From contig NC_134353.1 in the NCBI RefSeq assembly GCF_048569485.1, forward strand, positions 530,689,008-530,753,007: a stretch of DNA of 64,000 nucleotides. Reading direction: 5' to 3'. The notes beneath the pieces are model-generated. The model had not been told where the DNA came from. It was given only the letters and a program-made list of their open reading frames with translations, and did no database searches. This document shows, one piece after another, positions 20,701 to 30,226 of the stretch (position 1 is the first letter of the stretch; every line of letters starts with the position of its first letter). The DNA is from Anomaloglossus baeobatrachus. Lineage: Eukaryota > Chordata > Amphibia > Anura > Aromobatidae. The translations under genes and the position numbers were made by a program.

Positions 20701-22663
20701 AATAATACATGCGTTTTTCTTTGCAAAAACAGGATCCGCTTTCACACCAAAAAAACGTTTGAGGCATGTTAGAAAAACAGTGTGAAAGCAGTGTAAAGCA
20801 GACCCCTGGAGGCTGCAGCTAGTTTTACCCCTGCTGGTAATCAAAAATATGGCAAAACCACATGCCGTTCATTAAGTTATTTTACACTACCATACAATAA
20901 ATCACAGATACTAAAAGAGGGGGGGGCATATCTAGCAGTCTGCAGACACTGGCACACAGTAAGCAGGGGAAAAGTGAATATTCATGAAGCTTAATGAGCA
21001 GGCCAGGAGAAGTGTGACTGCAGTGTAATCTTCCAGGAAATATGTATAAGGCTATGTGCCCACGTGTGTGCGCTCTGCACCGCAACGTCCGCTTCAGAGC
21101 GCAGCTGAAAAGCTCCGTTCTGAAACTTTGCCGACTGCAGAATTCGTGCGCTCTGGATGCTGCCACTCCCTATAGACAGAATGGAGACAGCATGCAAAGC
21201 GCACAATAGTGACATGTTGCTTTTTAGAACGCAGTGATTTGGCAGCATGCAAATCGCTGCGTTCTAAAACGCAACGTGGGCATGGATTATGCACAAAGAT
21301 TGCATGTGTCCTGCATCCCCTGCACAGTTACGCTGCAGTGCAGAACGCAGCGTAACTGCATGCAATACGCACACGTGGGCACACTGCTCTTAACCCCTTA
21401 GCAGCCACCTAGCCCTTACTCCAACCATTTTACAGCACAGAAAGTCTTATCCCCATTTACGTCTATGGGGTTTGTTGTCTTGGGTCAGGTTTCGTTTCCA
21501 GATATAACTTCTCATTCCATATTAGACAAACCCAAATGTGCATGGGTCTGCTCATCTCTATTAAACAATTAATCAGCATTTAGGCAACTAGAGATGTGCT
21601 GTCAATCATAATACGCAGATAATGGTTTATCAGACACTTCTAAATATGTCATGAAGACCACCTTGTCTAAATGAGCCATTAGAGAAAAGTGGAGAAATCC
21701 AGACTTCAAAACCAACTAATCTGTTTACATGCCCATGCAGCTTTCAGAGACAAATCCAGAAGACCCCTCACATTAGGAGTCTGTTCATTTCTAAATAAGC
21801 CTCACTTTCATATGCAAATGAGGCTGAAGGGTTATGGTAGCCTTCATGCCTTTGCCATTCCAGCTCTATTCCTCACCCAGCACCACCTCTTGCTAGAATG
21901 AGCCTCTATGCTGGGTAACCTCAGGCAATGGAGCTCTCAATGAAGTAGTAAGCGGTGGCAGAGCTGGAGTGACAGGTGTCAGATCCCCAACCTCATTTTC
22001 ACATGAATTAAAAACACTGATTTCTCAAAGACTGGCCATGTAAAGGTTGTGCTGAGCTTGATTTCTGGAATCTACATGCACATTACGGGGGTGAGAGCCT
22101 GCTGACAGATCCCTTTACATGCATCACATATGCATTAGATCATCTCTGAAAATAAAGAATTCAGGACCCTCACTAAGGGGTTAAAGCTGATGAGCCGCAC
22201 TCACTGCAGCACCTGCTCAATGCCAGCACTGACCACAGCACAGACTGCAGGTATAGGAAGACACCCATAGGAGCACAGCCATTTCCATCAGTGATCAGAT
22301 CATGTACTGCTCTACAGCTCCACACAGCGCTACAGAACAGTCCTGGCCATAATCCTCACATGGAAGCACCAACACCTGGAGACCTGCACCAAACCCGACC
22401 TGAGGTGGGCACTGCCAGCAGATCCTGTGCACCTGGGGCACTACACAGCCTGGCACCAGCAGATGGCAGATACCAGAGAGCCTCCCACAGGGCATATACC
22501 AGGGGCACTGAGGAGCCACTACTGCTGCACTAATAGTGAGGGGCTCAGACCCCACAGTAAGGGGCAGAGTATAAGCTCCACTACATCTGCTCCCTCCATG
22601 CCCAATATATACCAGGGTGGAAACATTACCTGCTGCTGCTGCTGTTCCACTGTCTCAGCCATG
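8337..22663 (-). CDS. plin2: perilipin-2 (adipophilin), copy A, spliced coding region
   Basis: Lipid-droplet coat protein of the PAT/perilipin family. It binds the surface of cytoplasmic neutral-lipid droplets and shields them from lipases. Coding exons on the minus strand are 22631-22663, 17461-17656, 12305-12387, 11641-11893, 11079-11263, 8783-8917 and 8337-8708, giving 418 codons plus TAA (human PLIN2 has 437 residues). All introns are GT-AG and phases agree across every junction. The PAT domain lies at about residues 12-105 ([22 protein letters not shown]-like HPYLKSVC), the amphipathic 11-mer region at about 105-190 ([16 protein letters not shown]) and the C-terminal helix bundle at about 200-400, ending in [20 protein letters not shown] and NTPLNWLVG fit PLIN2 better than PLIN3. 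The start [11 protein letters not shown] ends exactly at a consensus donor. No disruption is seen, so the copy appears functional. Confidence 0.93.
8783..8917 (-). CDS. plin2: plin2 copy A, coding exon, residues 251-295
   Basis: 45 codons between acceptor TTTTCAG and donor GTAATG, phase 0 at both ends. [16 protein letters not shown] and WVEW match the corresponding PLIN2 exon closely. Confidence 0.92.
8918..11078 (-). other. plin2 copy A intron with hAT-like end and hairpin
   Basis: The intron includes a possible hAT left end near 9102 (GGGTGGGCAATTCATTTTCC), a degenerate run of TACACCCCTATA-type repeats at about 9195-9340, and a CpG-rich stretch at 9440-9700. A perfect 20-bp inverted repeat at 9734-9753 and 9788-9807 forms a strong hairpin. 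No right terminal repeat was found. Copy B matches throughout. Confidence 0.45.
11079..11263 (-). CDS. plin2: plin2 copy A, coding exon, residues 189-250
   Basis: 185 bp between acceptor TTTATAG and donor GTTAGT. It completes a codon split after one base. It contains [11 protein letters not shown] and [13 protein letters not shown], a hallmark PLIN2 segment. Confidence 0.93.
11641..11893 (-). CDS. plin2: plin2 copy A, coding exon, residues 105-188 (11-mer region)
   Basis: 253 bp between acceptor TTTTAG and donor GTAAGC. Repeated amphipathic 11-mers are visible ([22 protein letters not shown]), followed by NTVLGSR and [11 protein letters not shown]. These helices target the protein to droplets. 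Confidence 0.93.
12305..12387 (-). CDS. plin2: plin2 copy A, coding exon, residues 77-104
   Basis: 83 bp preceded by a strong pyrimidine tract and CCCAG, followed by donor GTAAGC. It encodes [20 protein letters not shown], matching the end of the PAT domain. Confidence 0.92.
12970..13360. repeat. Dispersed amphibian-type repeat, copy 1
   Basis: Shares a series of words with 18160-18560 and 26340-26920: CCAATTTTGATACCC, GGCTGGTATGCTCAGGCTGG, a central AGCTGCC segment, and a closing ATTACTAATCTGTAA. No coding capacity; family not named. Copy B has the same repeat at about 58890-59280. Confidence 0.5.
14361..14592 (+). repeat. Stem-loop element enclosing a hammerhead-like core, copy A
   Basis: About 60-bp imperfect inverted arms (14361-14419 and 14525-14592) pair, beginning TATCACAATTTG and ending CAAATTGTGATA and including GGATGCAT near the loop. 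Between them lies CTGATGA...GAAACGCGTT. The plan resembles the palindrome at 4874-5206 but is older and more diverged. Copy B has the same element at 60283-60514. Confidence 0.65.
14489..14530 (+). ncRNA. Hammerhead-like core in plin2 intron, copy A (antisense to gene)
   Basis: CTGATGA (14495-14501), an 11-nt helix II region with poor pairing, GAAA (14513-14516), CGCG and UU (14521-14522). CCC (14492-14494) can pair with GGG (14523-14525) as helix I. All core bases are kept but helix II is weak, so it is probably a decayed ribozyme. It is on the strand opposite to plin2. Confidence 0.45.
16500..16705 (-). mobile_element. DIRS terminal fragment in plin2 intron (fossil), copy A
   Basis: The tract at about 16592-16700 (GACAGGAAACC, TTTATTTCAG, TTTCCTGTCCT, CCCTCTCTCACGTGGTGC) matches the terminal repeats of the DIRS elements at 3670-3795 and 50820-50945. 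The CpG-rich stretch from about 16030 may be its leader. Only this end remains. It is shared by copy B (about 62425-62630), so it predates the duplication. Confidence 0.6.
17461..17656 (-). CDS. plin2: plin2 copy A, coding exon, residues 12-76 (PAT domain core)
   Basis: 196 bp after acceptor TTGTGTAG, ending at donor GTAGGT with one base carried over. It encodes [31 protein letters not shown] and PILQKLEPQ, the conserved PAT core. Confidence 0.93.
18160..18560. repeat. Dispersed amphibian-type repeat, copy 2
   Basis: Same family as 12970-13360 and 26340-26920: CCCAATTTTAATGCC, GGCTGGTATTCTCAGGATGG, CATAGCTGCCAATAAG, ATGATTAATCTGTAA. It lies inside the MITE at 17940-19564. Confidence 0.5.
18799..18985. 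repeat. 24-bp GC-rich minisatellite, about 8 units
   Basis: Tandem near-perfect copies of a 24-bp unit containing GGAGCGTGGAGCCGGCC. Translated, it repeats EPAGGRSV, but that is only a by-product of the 24-base period. It lies inside a MITE. No spacers are present, so it is not a CRISPR. Confidence 0.9.
20155..20793. mobile_element. Harbinger-type MITE 2
   Basis: Terminal repeats GGCTGCTTTCACACTAC and, reversed, CACTGCTTTCACACTGTT are flanked by TAA on both sides (20152-20154, 20794-20796). No coding interior. Confidence 0.7.
21050..21390. mobile_element. Harbinger-type MITE 3, 341 bp
   Basis: Left end GGCTATGTGCCCACGTGTG and right end CGCACACGTGGGCACACTGC, flanked by TAA (21047-21049, 21391-21393). 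The interior has further inverted GCAGNGCG-type tracts. Confidence 0.75.
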
Positions 22664-22667
22664 TTGC
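22631..22667 (-). CDS. plin2: plin2 copy A, first coding exon with start codon
   Basis: ATG at 22661-22663 opens [11 protein letters not shown] and runs directly into donor GTAATG. The exon starts just before the ATG after a TTTTCCTAG acceptor, leaving four untranslated bases (CAAC). The five glutamines come from a short CAG run. Perilipins vary most at this N-terminal end, so there is little homology here; splice sites and phase set the call. Confidence 0.75.
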
Positions 22668-22774
22668 TAGGAAAATACCTACAAAAAGTAAAGCACACGG
22701 TCATCGCCGAGAAAGAGCAAACACCACCAGAGATCTCTCCTCTAATCCCAGCACGGGCTGAAGCCGCCACCCAC

Positions 22775-22815
22775 CTGCTCACTACAGCCACTGCCTGCCA
22801 GAGAGGAATGAGTCA
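22775..22815 (-). other. plin2: Probable non-coding first exon of plin2 copy A
   Basis: A donor GAGCAG|GTGGGT sits at 22774/22775, with a TATA-like box about 30 bp upstream of the assumed start near 22815. Human PLIN2 also has a non-coding first exon. The exact 5' end is inferred. Confidence 0.55.
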
Positions 22816-22925
22816 ATGAGCGCTCCTCGGGCGTCTGCGCTCTTATAGGCGGATAACCACGCCCACCTGACTATGCGCGGTCTCCGGAGGCTTCCTGCAG
22901 TCAGCTGACTGGTGACGTCACAGTC
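22809..22925 (-). promoter_or_regulatory. plin2: plin2 promoter: TATA-like box, GC box, CRE, AP-1 site
   Basis: Read on the minus strand: TATAAGA at 22841-22847, GGGCGTGG (GC/CACCC type) at 22858-22865, the perfect palindromic cAMP-response element TGACGTCA at 22913-22920, and an AP-1-type TGA(C/G)TCA at 22809-22815 close to the expected start. Spacing from TATA to the presumed exon is normal. The surrounding 22.8-23.0 kb is CpG-richer than the introns. No convincing PPAR element was picked out by eye. Confidence 0.6.
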
Positions 22926-23074
22926 TGCTCTCCTGACTGAGGGCGGCTGTGCGCGGCGTGCAGGGGTCACGGTGTGACTGACAGTTGTGTGGTGAGGCCG
23001 GTAACGGGGGCGTGTTATGTGCTGGAGGAGCCTGTACACACGGCAGTTATTGTGGGGATAGTGGGAGTGGGGTC

Positions 23075-23426
23075 TGGCAGGGCCGGCTCCAGGTTTTTGT
23101 GGGCCCTGGGCGAAAGAATCTCAGTGGGCCCCATCCACACATAGACATGCACAGATACATACACATACAGGCATACGTACACATATTTAGGCTCTGTGCG
23201 CACTGGGAAATGGAATTTTCTTGTGAAAATTCCGCATGTCCTCAAAGATTACCGCACCCGCGGTAAAAAACCGCGGGAAACCGCATCCGAAAACCGCATG
23301 CGGTTTGCCGCGGTTTTACCGCGGTATTATTCGCGGTTTTGCCGCGTGCGGGTTGGGATGTGCTTTATTGCATTCAATGCAATAAAGCACATTGAAGGAA
23401 AAAAAAAAAAAAAGTCCTTTAATTCT
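23075..23426. mobile_element. MITE remnants upstream of plin2
   Basis: A GGGCCGGCTCCAGG...GTGGGCCC tract at about 23081-23130 is followed from 23190 by a MITE-like left end (TTA then GGCTCTGTGCGCAC) and a self-complementary run of CCGCGGTTTT units to about 23400. No matching right end was found, so the second piece is truncated. Confidence 0.45.
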
Positions 23427-23645
23427 GAGATAGTAGATAGACAGAAGAATAGATAGAGGGATAGATAGATAGACAGACAGATAGATAGAGGGATAGATAG
23501 ATAGACAGACAGATAGATAGAGGGATAGATAGATAGACAGACAGATAGATAGAGGGATAGATAGATAGACAGACAGATAGATAGAGGGATAGATAGATAG
23601 ACAGACAGATAGATAGAGGGATAGATAGATAGAAGGATAGATAGA
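23427..23645. repeat. GATA/GACA minisatellite with 32-bp higher-order unit
   Basis: About six copies of a 32-bp unit made of GATA, GACA and AGGG blocks. Translated in other frames it gives repeated SIYLSVYL-like strings that are not genes. Confidence 0.9.
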
Positions 23646-23862
23646 AGAGGAATATATGTGCTCAGTATTATATCCAAAGGTTGTCTTTTCAAAATTGACT
23701 GCTACAGGGCTACCAGCATTGTTCAATCTCTGTTAATGCTCAAACTGTACACCGCACACGTCATTAAATCAGTCTGTATGGCTGTTGTACCAGAAAGAAG
23801 CCCCTTCTAAACATGATACTTAAGAAAGCCCACAAACAATTTGCTGAAGACAAGCAGACTAA

Positions 23863-24255
23863 AGGTACTGTCCCACATAACGAGATCGCTAGCGAGATCG
23901 CAGCTGAGTCACCGTTTTGCGATCCCGTTAGCGATCTCGTTATCTGTGACACTTACCAGCGATCAGGCCCCTGCTGTGAGATCTCTAGTCGTTGCAGAAT
24001 GGTCCAGGTCATTTTCTTCAAAGGCGATGTCCTGCTGGGCAGGACACATCGCTGTGTTTGACACTGTGTGACAGGGTCACAGTGACTGCTGAGATCGTTA
24101 TACAGGTTGCTACTGCGATCTGTATTGTTCTGCATCGCTGGTAAGATCTGACTGTGTGACATCTCACCTGCGACCTCCCAGCGACTTACCTGCGATCCCT
24201 ATCAGGTTGCATCGTTTTTGGGATCGCAGGTAAGTCGTTATGTGTGAAGGTACCT
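23863..24255. mobile_element. Harbinger-type MITE 4, 393 bp
   Basis: Left AGGTACTGTCCCACATAACG and right CGTTATGTGTGAAGGTACCT, flanked by TAA (23860-23862, 24256-24258). The interior repeats GCGATC-type words in both orientations. Confidence 0.8.
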
Positions 24256-24290
24256 TAAGGAAATGGATTACTGAAACCCAGTGATAAGTA

Positions 24291-24676
24291 ATAAGTTTAT
24301 CTTGGTCTGATAAGACCAAGATAAACTTATTTGATTCAGATGGTTTCAAGCATGTGTGGCGGCAACCAGGTGAGGAGTACAAAGTGTTTCTTGCCTACAG
24401 TCAAGCATGGTGGTGGTGGGAGTGTCATGGTTTGGGGCTGCATGAGTGCTGACTGTGGGGAGCTACAGTTCATTGTGGGAACCATGAATGCCAACATGTA
24501 CTGTGACATACTGAATCAGAGCAAGATCCCTTCCTTTCAGAAATTGGGCCATAGGGCAGTATTCCAACATGATAACGACCCCAAACACACATCCAAGATG
24601 ACCACTGTCTTGCTAAAGAAACTGAGCATAAAGATGCTGGACTGGCCAAGCATGTCTCCAGACCTAAACCCTACTA
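24291..24676 (+). mobile_element. Tc1-like transposon, 5' part (broken)
   Basis: Coding words of a Tc1/mariner DDE transposase are visible: TKINLF-type sequence at the start, TVKHGGGSVMVWGC, QHDNDPKHTS (second catalytic Asp), and SMSPDLNP just before the break. The reading frame shifts at least once. The N-terminal half and left terminal repeat are missing. At the left edge 18 bases (ATAAGTTTATCTTGGTCT, 24291-24308) are repeated inverted around GATA. It continues after a nested insertion at 27841. Confidence 0.75.
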
Positions 24677-27600
24677 ACCCCTTACGGACGAAGCCAGTTT
24701 TGTACTTAAAGACCAGTCCATTTTTTGCAATTCTGACCAGTGTCACTTTCACGTGTTATAACTCTGCAAAGCTTCAGCGGATCCCGCTGATTCTGACATT
24801 GTTTTTTCGTGATATATTGTACTTCATGACAGTGGTAAATTTAGGACGATATTTTTTTTGCTTTAATTTGTGTAAAAATCGTAAATTTGATGAACATTAT
24901 GGAAATTTCGCATTTTTCAAACTTTTAATTTTTATGCCCTTAAACCAGAGAGTTTTGTCACACAAAGTACTTAATTACATTTCCCGCATGTCTACTTTAC
25001 ATCAACGCAATTTTTGAAACTAAATTTTTTGGGTTTTGGAAGTTCGAAGGGTTCAAAGTTCATCAGCAATTTTGCATTTTTTCAACAAAATTTACAAAAT
25101 CGTTTTTTTAGGGACTCCATCACATTTGAAGTGACTTTGAGGGGCCTAGGTGACAGAAAATACCCAAAAGTGACACCATTCTAAAAACTGCACCCTTCAA
25201 AGTACTTTAAATCACATTCAAGAAGTTTATTAACCCTTCAGGTACTTTACAGGAACTAAAGTGATATGGAATGAAAAAAAAATAAAAATGATCATTTTAC
25301 CTAAAAATGTTGCTCTAGCCCAAATTTATTCACTTTTAGAAAAAATAACACAACAAAATGGACCCCAAAATTTGTTACCCAGTTTCTTCTAAGCTGATAC
25401 CCCACATGTGGTCAGAAACCTCTGTTTGGGCAAATGGGAGGGCCCGTAACAGAAGGAACAATATTTGAATTTTGGAAAGCAAATTTGGCTGAAAACGATT
25501 ACGAGCACCATGTCGCATTTGTAGGGCCCGTAAGGTACCTATACAGCAGAAACCCCCTACAATTGACACCATTTTTGAAGCTAGACACTTCAACGAATTT
25601 TTCTAGATGTTTGATGAGAATTTTGAAACCCCGGGGGCTTCACAGAAGTTTGTAGCGTTGAGCTATGAAAATAAAAAAAATAAAGTTTTACCAGAAAATT
25701 GTTACTTCAACTAAATAGTTTTTTTTCACAAGGGTAACAGGAAAAAATGCACCAAAAATTCATTGTGCAATTTCTTCTGATTATGCTGATACCTCATATG
25801 TGGTGGAAATCAACTTTTTGAAGAGGCAGCACCAAAAAATGGACCTCACACTTTGTTAACCAATTTCTTATGAGCGCAGGGTTACTCCACATGTGGTCAA
25901 AAACCTCTTTTTGGACTAACGGTAGGGCTTGGAATGGAAGGCAACCATTTGAGTTTTGGAAAAGTTGAAATAAATTGCAGGCACCATGTCACATTTGCAG
26001 GTCCCCTAGTGTACCTATCCAGCAGAAACCCCTACAAGTGACCTCATTTTGGAAACTAGACCCTAAAGGATTTTATTCAGGGGTATAGTAAGCATTTTGA
26101 ATCCACAGCTACTTCACAAAAGTGTTGCTGTAGAGCCAAATTTCTCACACACTGCACAACGCAGCAAAAATACTCTGCTTCCAAAACGCTGCAAACCCTA
26201 ATCGTGGGCACACAGCCTAAAAAGTTAGGATGGATGGATGGATGTCAAACACCTATATAACATCCCACCCCCTGTATATTCTAAGCTGCCACCCTTTAGT
26301 GACTTACATGTAGCACTAAAGGGTGCTTAGCCTTGTATTTAGCCAAAAAAAAAAATAAAAAAGCGACGTGGGGCCCTCCTTTTTTATTAGCCGCTAGGGT
26401 AAAGCAGACAGCTGCAGCCTGCAGGCCACAGCTGGTAGCTTCACCTTGGCTGGTGATATAAAACAGAGGGCGCCCCAGGCTGGTTTCTTTTATTATTTAT
26501 AAATAAGTAATTAAAAAAATGTGGGGTTTCCCCCAAATTGGATCACCAGCCAAGGTGAAGTAGACAGCTGGGGTCTGGTATCCTCAGGGTGGGAAGAGCC
26601 ATGGTTATTTGTCCCTTCCCAGCCTAAAAATAGCAAGCCACAGCTGCCCCAAAAGTGGCGCATCTGTTGGATGCGCCAATCCTGGTGTTTCCCCCAGCTA
26701 ATCCCGTTGCTCTGGTGGCATAGCAAACGGTGTAATAAATGGGGTGGATACCAACTGTAATGTCACCTGGCATCAAGCCCAGTGGTTAGTGATGTCACGG
26801 CATCTATCAAATACCTGACATCAATAACTGTCAGTAATAAAAAAAAAAGTAAACGACAAAAAAAAATTGACAAACGCTCCCCAACATATTCCCTCTTTCA
26901 CCAATTTATTGAAAAGAAAAAAAATTCCAGTGCGCCGTAATCCATTTTAGGGGTCCCACGACGATTCTGGACCTACAGGAATATGGGGCGCAGGCTGAGT
27001 GAACGTATCCCCCATATTCTAGAAGTGCAGACCCTCCATGTGAGGAGTGTGGCTGAAGTGAGCTGAGAATACTGCACTCACACTGCCCCAGTCCAAACAA
27101 GGGCAGAGTGACCTGCAGTAACCTCATTCCAAAATATGGAGGGCACGCTCAGGGAATGTATCCCCCATTTTCTGGAGGTGCAGACCCTCCATGTGAGGAG
27201 TGTGGGTACTGCACCCACTCTCCCCGGGTCCACTGCTCATCATTGAACGCAGGAAGAAGGGTGACAACCGCTCTGCGCATGCGGCCAGCATCTTTTGAGA
27301 AGGAGGGATATCAGTGGATTGCAGCTGCACAAGGTACCGGGGACACCGGGCGGAGTTATAGGGGTAACCTAACTGGATATGGGGAGAAGATTTCTGTTGC
27401 ATCTGTCATGGCACATGCAACAGAAATCAAACGAGGAGGATGACTGCGGCAGGCCCACTGGTTGTGCGCGCCGCCATCTTCGATTATCGAGAGAGGGTCA
27501 GGGGGGTACTTTGGCGACACCAAGGGAACGGGGGAGGAGATTTAGCTCCCATCTGACATGTTTTATCATGCCAGGTGGGAGATAAATCATTTTTCACCAG

Positions 27601-27840
27601 CGCCACCATTTACTGTCATGTCATCACGGTTAAACAGTGTGTACCGATGATCACATGACCGGGTAACGGAAAAACGTCCAGAATCGTGAGCTACTGGCTC
27701 TCAGCTATGCTGAAACCCCAGAGATTTTCTGACGCTGGGGGCGCTATTTACCTTTTTCTAACCGCCGTTTTAAAACAGCAGATCGGAATAAGTATCTTTT
27801 TCTACCGCCGTTTTAATCCGTATGGCTGTCGCAAAGGGGT
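24677..27840. mobile_element. 3.16-kb TA-flanked non-coding transposon nested in Tc1
   Basis: Ends ACCCCTTACGGACGAAGCC and, reversed, ACCCCTTTGCGACAGCC form a terminal inverted repeat. TA flanks both sides (24675-24676, 27841-27842). Removing it restores the Tc1 sequence CCCTACTACATATCTGTGG. The AT-rich interior has no transposase and carries a MITE right end near 26220 (GTGGGCACACAGCCTAA) and the dispersed repeat at 26340-26920. Superfamily not assigned. Confidence 0.7.
26340..26920. repeat. Dispersed amphibian-type repeat, copy 3
   Basis: Shares AATTGGATCACCAGCC, GGTCTGGTATCCTCAGGGTGG and the following CCCAGCCTAAAAATAGCA tract with the family seen at 12970 and 18160. The first part (26380-26480) holds an inverted partial copy. 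Confidence 0.45.
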
Positions 27841-28140
27841 TACATATCTGTGGGGCATTCTCAAATGGAAGGTGGAGGAGCCCATAGTCTCTAACATCCA
27901 CCAGCTCTGTGTTGTCGATTTTCAATTAGGACTGTACTCACTTTTGTTGCCAGTAGTTTTGACATTATTCACTGTGTGTTGAGTTATTTAGAGAACACAC
28001 CAAATGTACACTGTTATATAAGTTGGACACTGACTACTTTACGTTGTATGAAAGTGTCATATCTTCAGTGTTGTCATATGAAAACATATAATAGAATATT
28101 TACAAAATTGTGAGGTGTGTACTCACTTTTGTGATATACT
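27841..28140 (+). mobile_element. Tc1-like transposon, 3' part
   Basis: Resumes the transposase wording (LWGILKWKVEEP, VSNIHQLC) interrupted at 24676. It ends with the Tc1 terminal repeat GTGTACTCACTTTTGTGATA followed by TACTATA. The C-terminus is shortened. Together the two parts give one inactive element. Confidence 0.75.
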
Positions 28141-28220
28141 ATAATTGTAATTGTTTTTCATTATCTTTTTTAATAATTGTATGTCAAGAAAAACAAAATT
28201 TGACTTTTATTGTACTCTTA

Positions 28221-28573
28221 AGGGGGCTTTACACGCTACGACATCGCTAATGCGAACTCGTTGGGGTCACGGAATTGGTGACGCACATCCGGCCGCATTA
28301 GCGATGCCGTTGCGTGTGACACCGATGAGCGATTTTGCATCGCTGCTATTGGGCGGCCGCTCAGTGACATCGCTGTGACGCCACACGGACCGCCCCCTTA
28401 GAAAGGAGGCGGTTCGCCGGTCACAGCGACGTCGCCGGGCAGGTAAATATGTGTGACGGGTCTGGGTGAGGTTGTGCGGCACGGGCAGCGATTTGCCCGT
28501 GTTGCGCAACAGATGGGGGCGGGTACCCACACTAGCGATATCGGGACCGATATCGCAGTGTGTAAAGCCCGCT
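28221..28573. mobile_element. Harbinger-type MITE 5, 353 bp
   Basis: Left AGGGGGCTTTACACGCTACG and right GTGTAAAGCCCGCT, flanked by TTA (28218-28220, 28574-28576). The interior is CpG-rich with inverted ATCGCTA words. Confidence 0.8.
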
Positions 28574-30226
28574 TTAGAATACAAGTTGTCATAGAGAAAT
28601 TCTAAAATTCATGACATCTTTCTGATCTCTAGAGAGGACATATCCATCCGAACACTGAACATAAGTATAGCTGGGAAGAAACTAATTAAAAGGAAGAAAG
28701 CAAGCTTGCAATCTAACATCCCGCCTCTGTTCAGCTAGAGCCCGTTGGTGTGGACAGGTAATTATTGCATAGAAATGTGCTAAGAAAGAGGCCACTAGTC
28801 TGAGATAAAGAGATGATGTGTTCACACTTACAGAGTATGTTTTAATGAATCTTAAATAAAGAATATTGGATTTTCTAAGTGCATTTGCCCAATGTTCATT
28901 TTTTTCTATGTTATTCAGATTAGTTTACACAGAGGAGGAGAACTGCCTTCCCAATGGCGTATGCTTTCGCTGATCCTGCTAGACACTTGGGAATTGGTAG
29001 TCAGTGATGAATATTGGGGTTTGTATAAAAAAATTATGGGAGGTACATTTTCAAAATTGTTATCACGAGAGGAAGAACATGCATATTTTTTCATATTTGT
29101 GAGGCCCTGCCTGTGACTTTCAAATGAATATTGGGCACATAAGTGACAATACATATATCATTTTTCCTATTGTCACAAGGTGACTGGCCTGAATATGATT
29201 GGTCAATATGTACCACGGAAGTGGTGTGATTCTGGAACTCCATGCTGGTACCTGTAGTGCCACAGTTTTTTTGTATGTAGTTCATATAGCCCAGTATCAT
29301 GGATGGCTGGAGAGATGGTTGGGTCTGGCCATCCACATACCCCGCCCATGGGTGTGTTGGAGGTGTCACTGATGACTTCTAAAATGGAGCCTAATATTTG
29401 GCACATGGCAGAGAGAGTGTCTGAGCAACAGCCAGTGTGGAGAGGCTGCTCATCTGCCAACAGAGGTATTGAAGCCTCTCTGAAGGAAACGCCCCGAGAG
29501 AGAGAAGGGGGGCTCACTACAGCTGACTGGGGGTCAGTGGGAACCTCTTGTGAGAAGCCTTGATACTGGTCTGACCCAGAAATGCCATATTGGGAAATAT
29601 GAATGTTGCTTTCCTGCACTGAACTGCTTTTTGTTTGAATGTAAATAAAGCAACCTGGACGTTTTTGTTTTTTTTTTAAATACAACCGTGCTCCTGTGTG
29701 CTACCTTGGAGACCAGCAAAGCGAGTGAGTAACCCCTTGATGATGCCGTGTGTGAACTGTGTGCAACGTCACACTATCTATAGAATGGTAAAATGGTGGT
29801 GGGAAACATGACCACAATATATTCTGCCTGGGATCTCCAGGGGCAAAGATATTTTGAAAGTTAGGGGTCTCGTAAAATTCTGAAGGGCTGTGTAATGCCA
29901 GAGGATATAGATGCTCATTGTGCTGCAAAATACAGCGGTAAAAATGGGTGTGGTATAGAAGGAAGGCCCTGGCGATAAGAGAATGGGGACACCTCCTGCC
30001 ACTCACCTACTACCTGATACACTACACAAGTTTCTTCCTTCCCCTGTTGCTGTCATGTGCCTGAGCACTCGCTTGCCCTAAACTCACCCTGGCTAGTGAG
30101 AAGGCTGGCAACAGCATTAGTCTCACCTCTGCAATAATACAAGGGAAGGGAGACCAAGAGAGGGAAAATAGACTTAGGCTCTGTGCCCACGCCTTAAAAA
30201 GGAAAACACTACAAGCTCCTCCAATG
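28574..30226. other. No gene recognised; old repeat remnants possible
   Basis: Two short open stretches (28892-29116 and 29203-29563) have no recognisable motif. An AATAAAG followed by a T-run near 29644-29680 and CTCCTGTGTGCTACC resembles an LTR or retroelement end but lacks a partner. Near 30177 a lone MITE left end occurs (TTAGGCTCTGTGCCCAC). Confidence 0.4.

Larger units (their letters stand above)
17657..22630 (-). other. Largest plin2 copy A intron, built mostly of MITEs
   Basis: The intron contains three TAA-flanked MITEs (17940-19564, 20155-20793, 21050-21390). Between and after them (19.57-20.15 kb, 20.8-21.05 kb, 21.4-22.6 kb) no gene or repeat is recognised. Confidence 0.6.

Noticed and set aside
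8337-22663. Assignment of the host gene to perilipin-3 rather than perilipin-2.
   Set aside because: [10 protein letters not shown]...[20 protein letters not shown]...NQKIHDAQ and NTPLNWLVG are closer to PLIN2; PLIN3 differs at these places.
23316-23726. Long Ser/Ile/Tyr/Leu-rich open frames on the minus strand.
   Set aside because: Translation of the GATA/GACA minisatellite.
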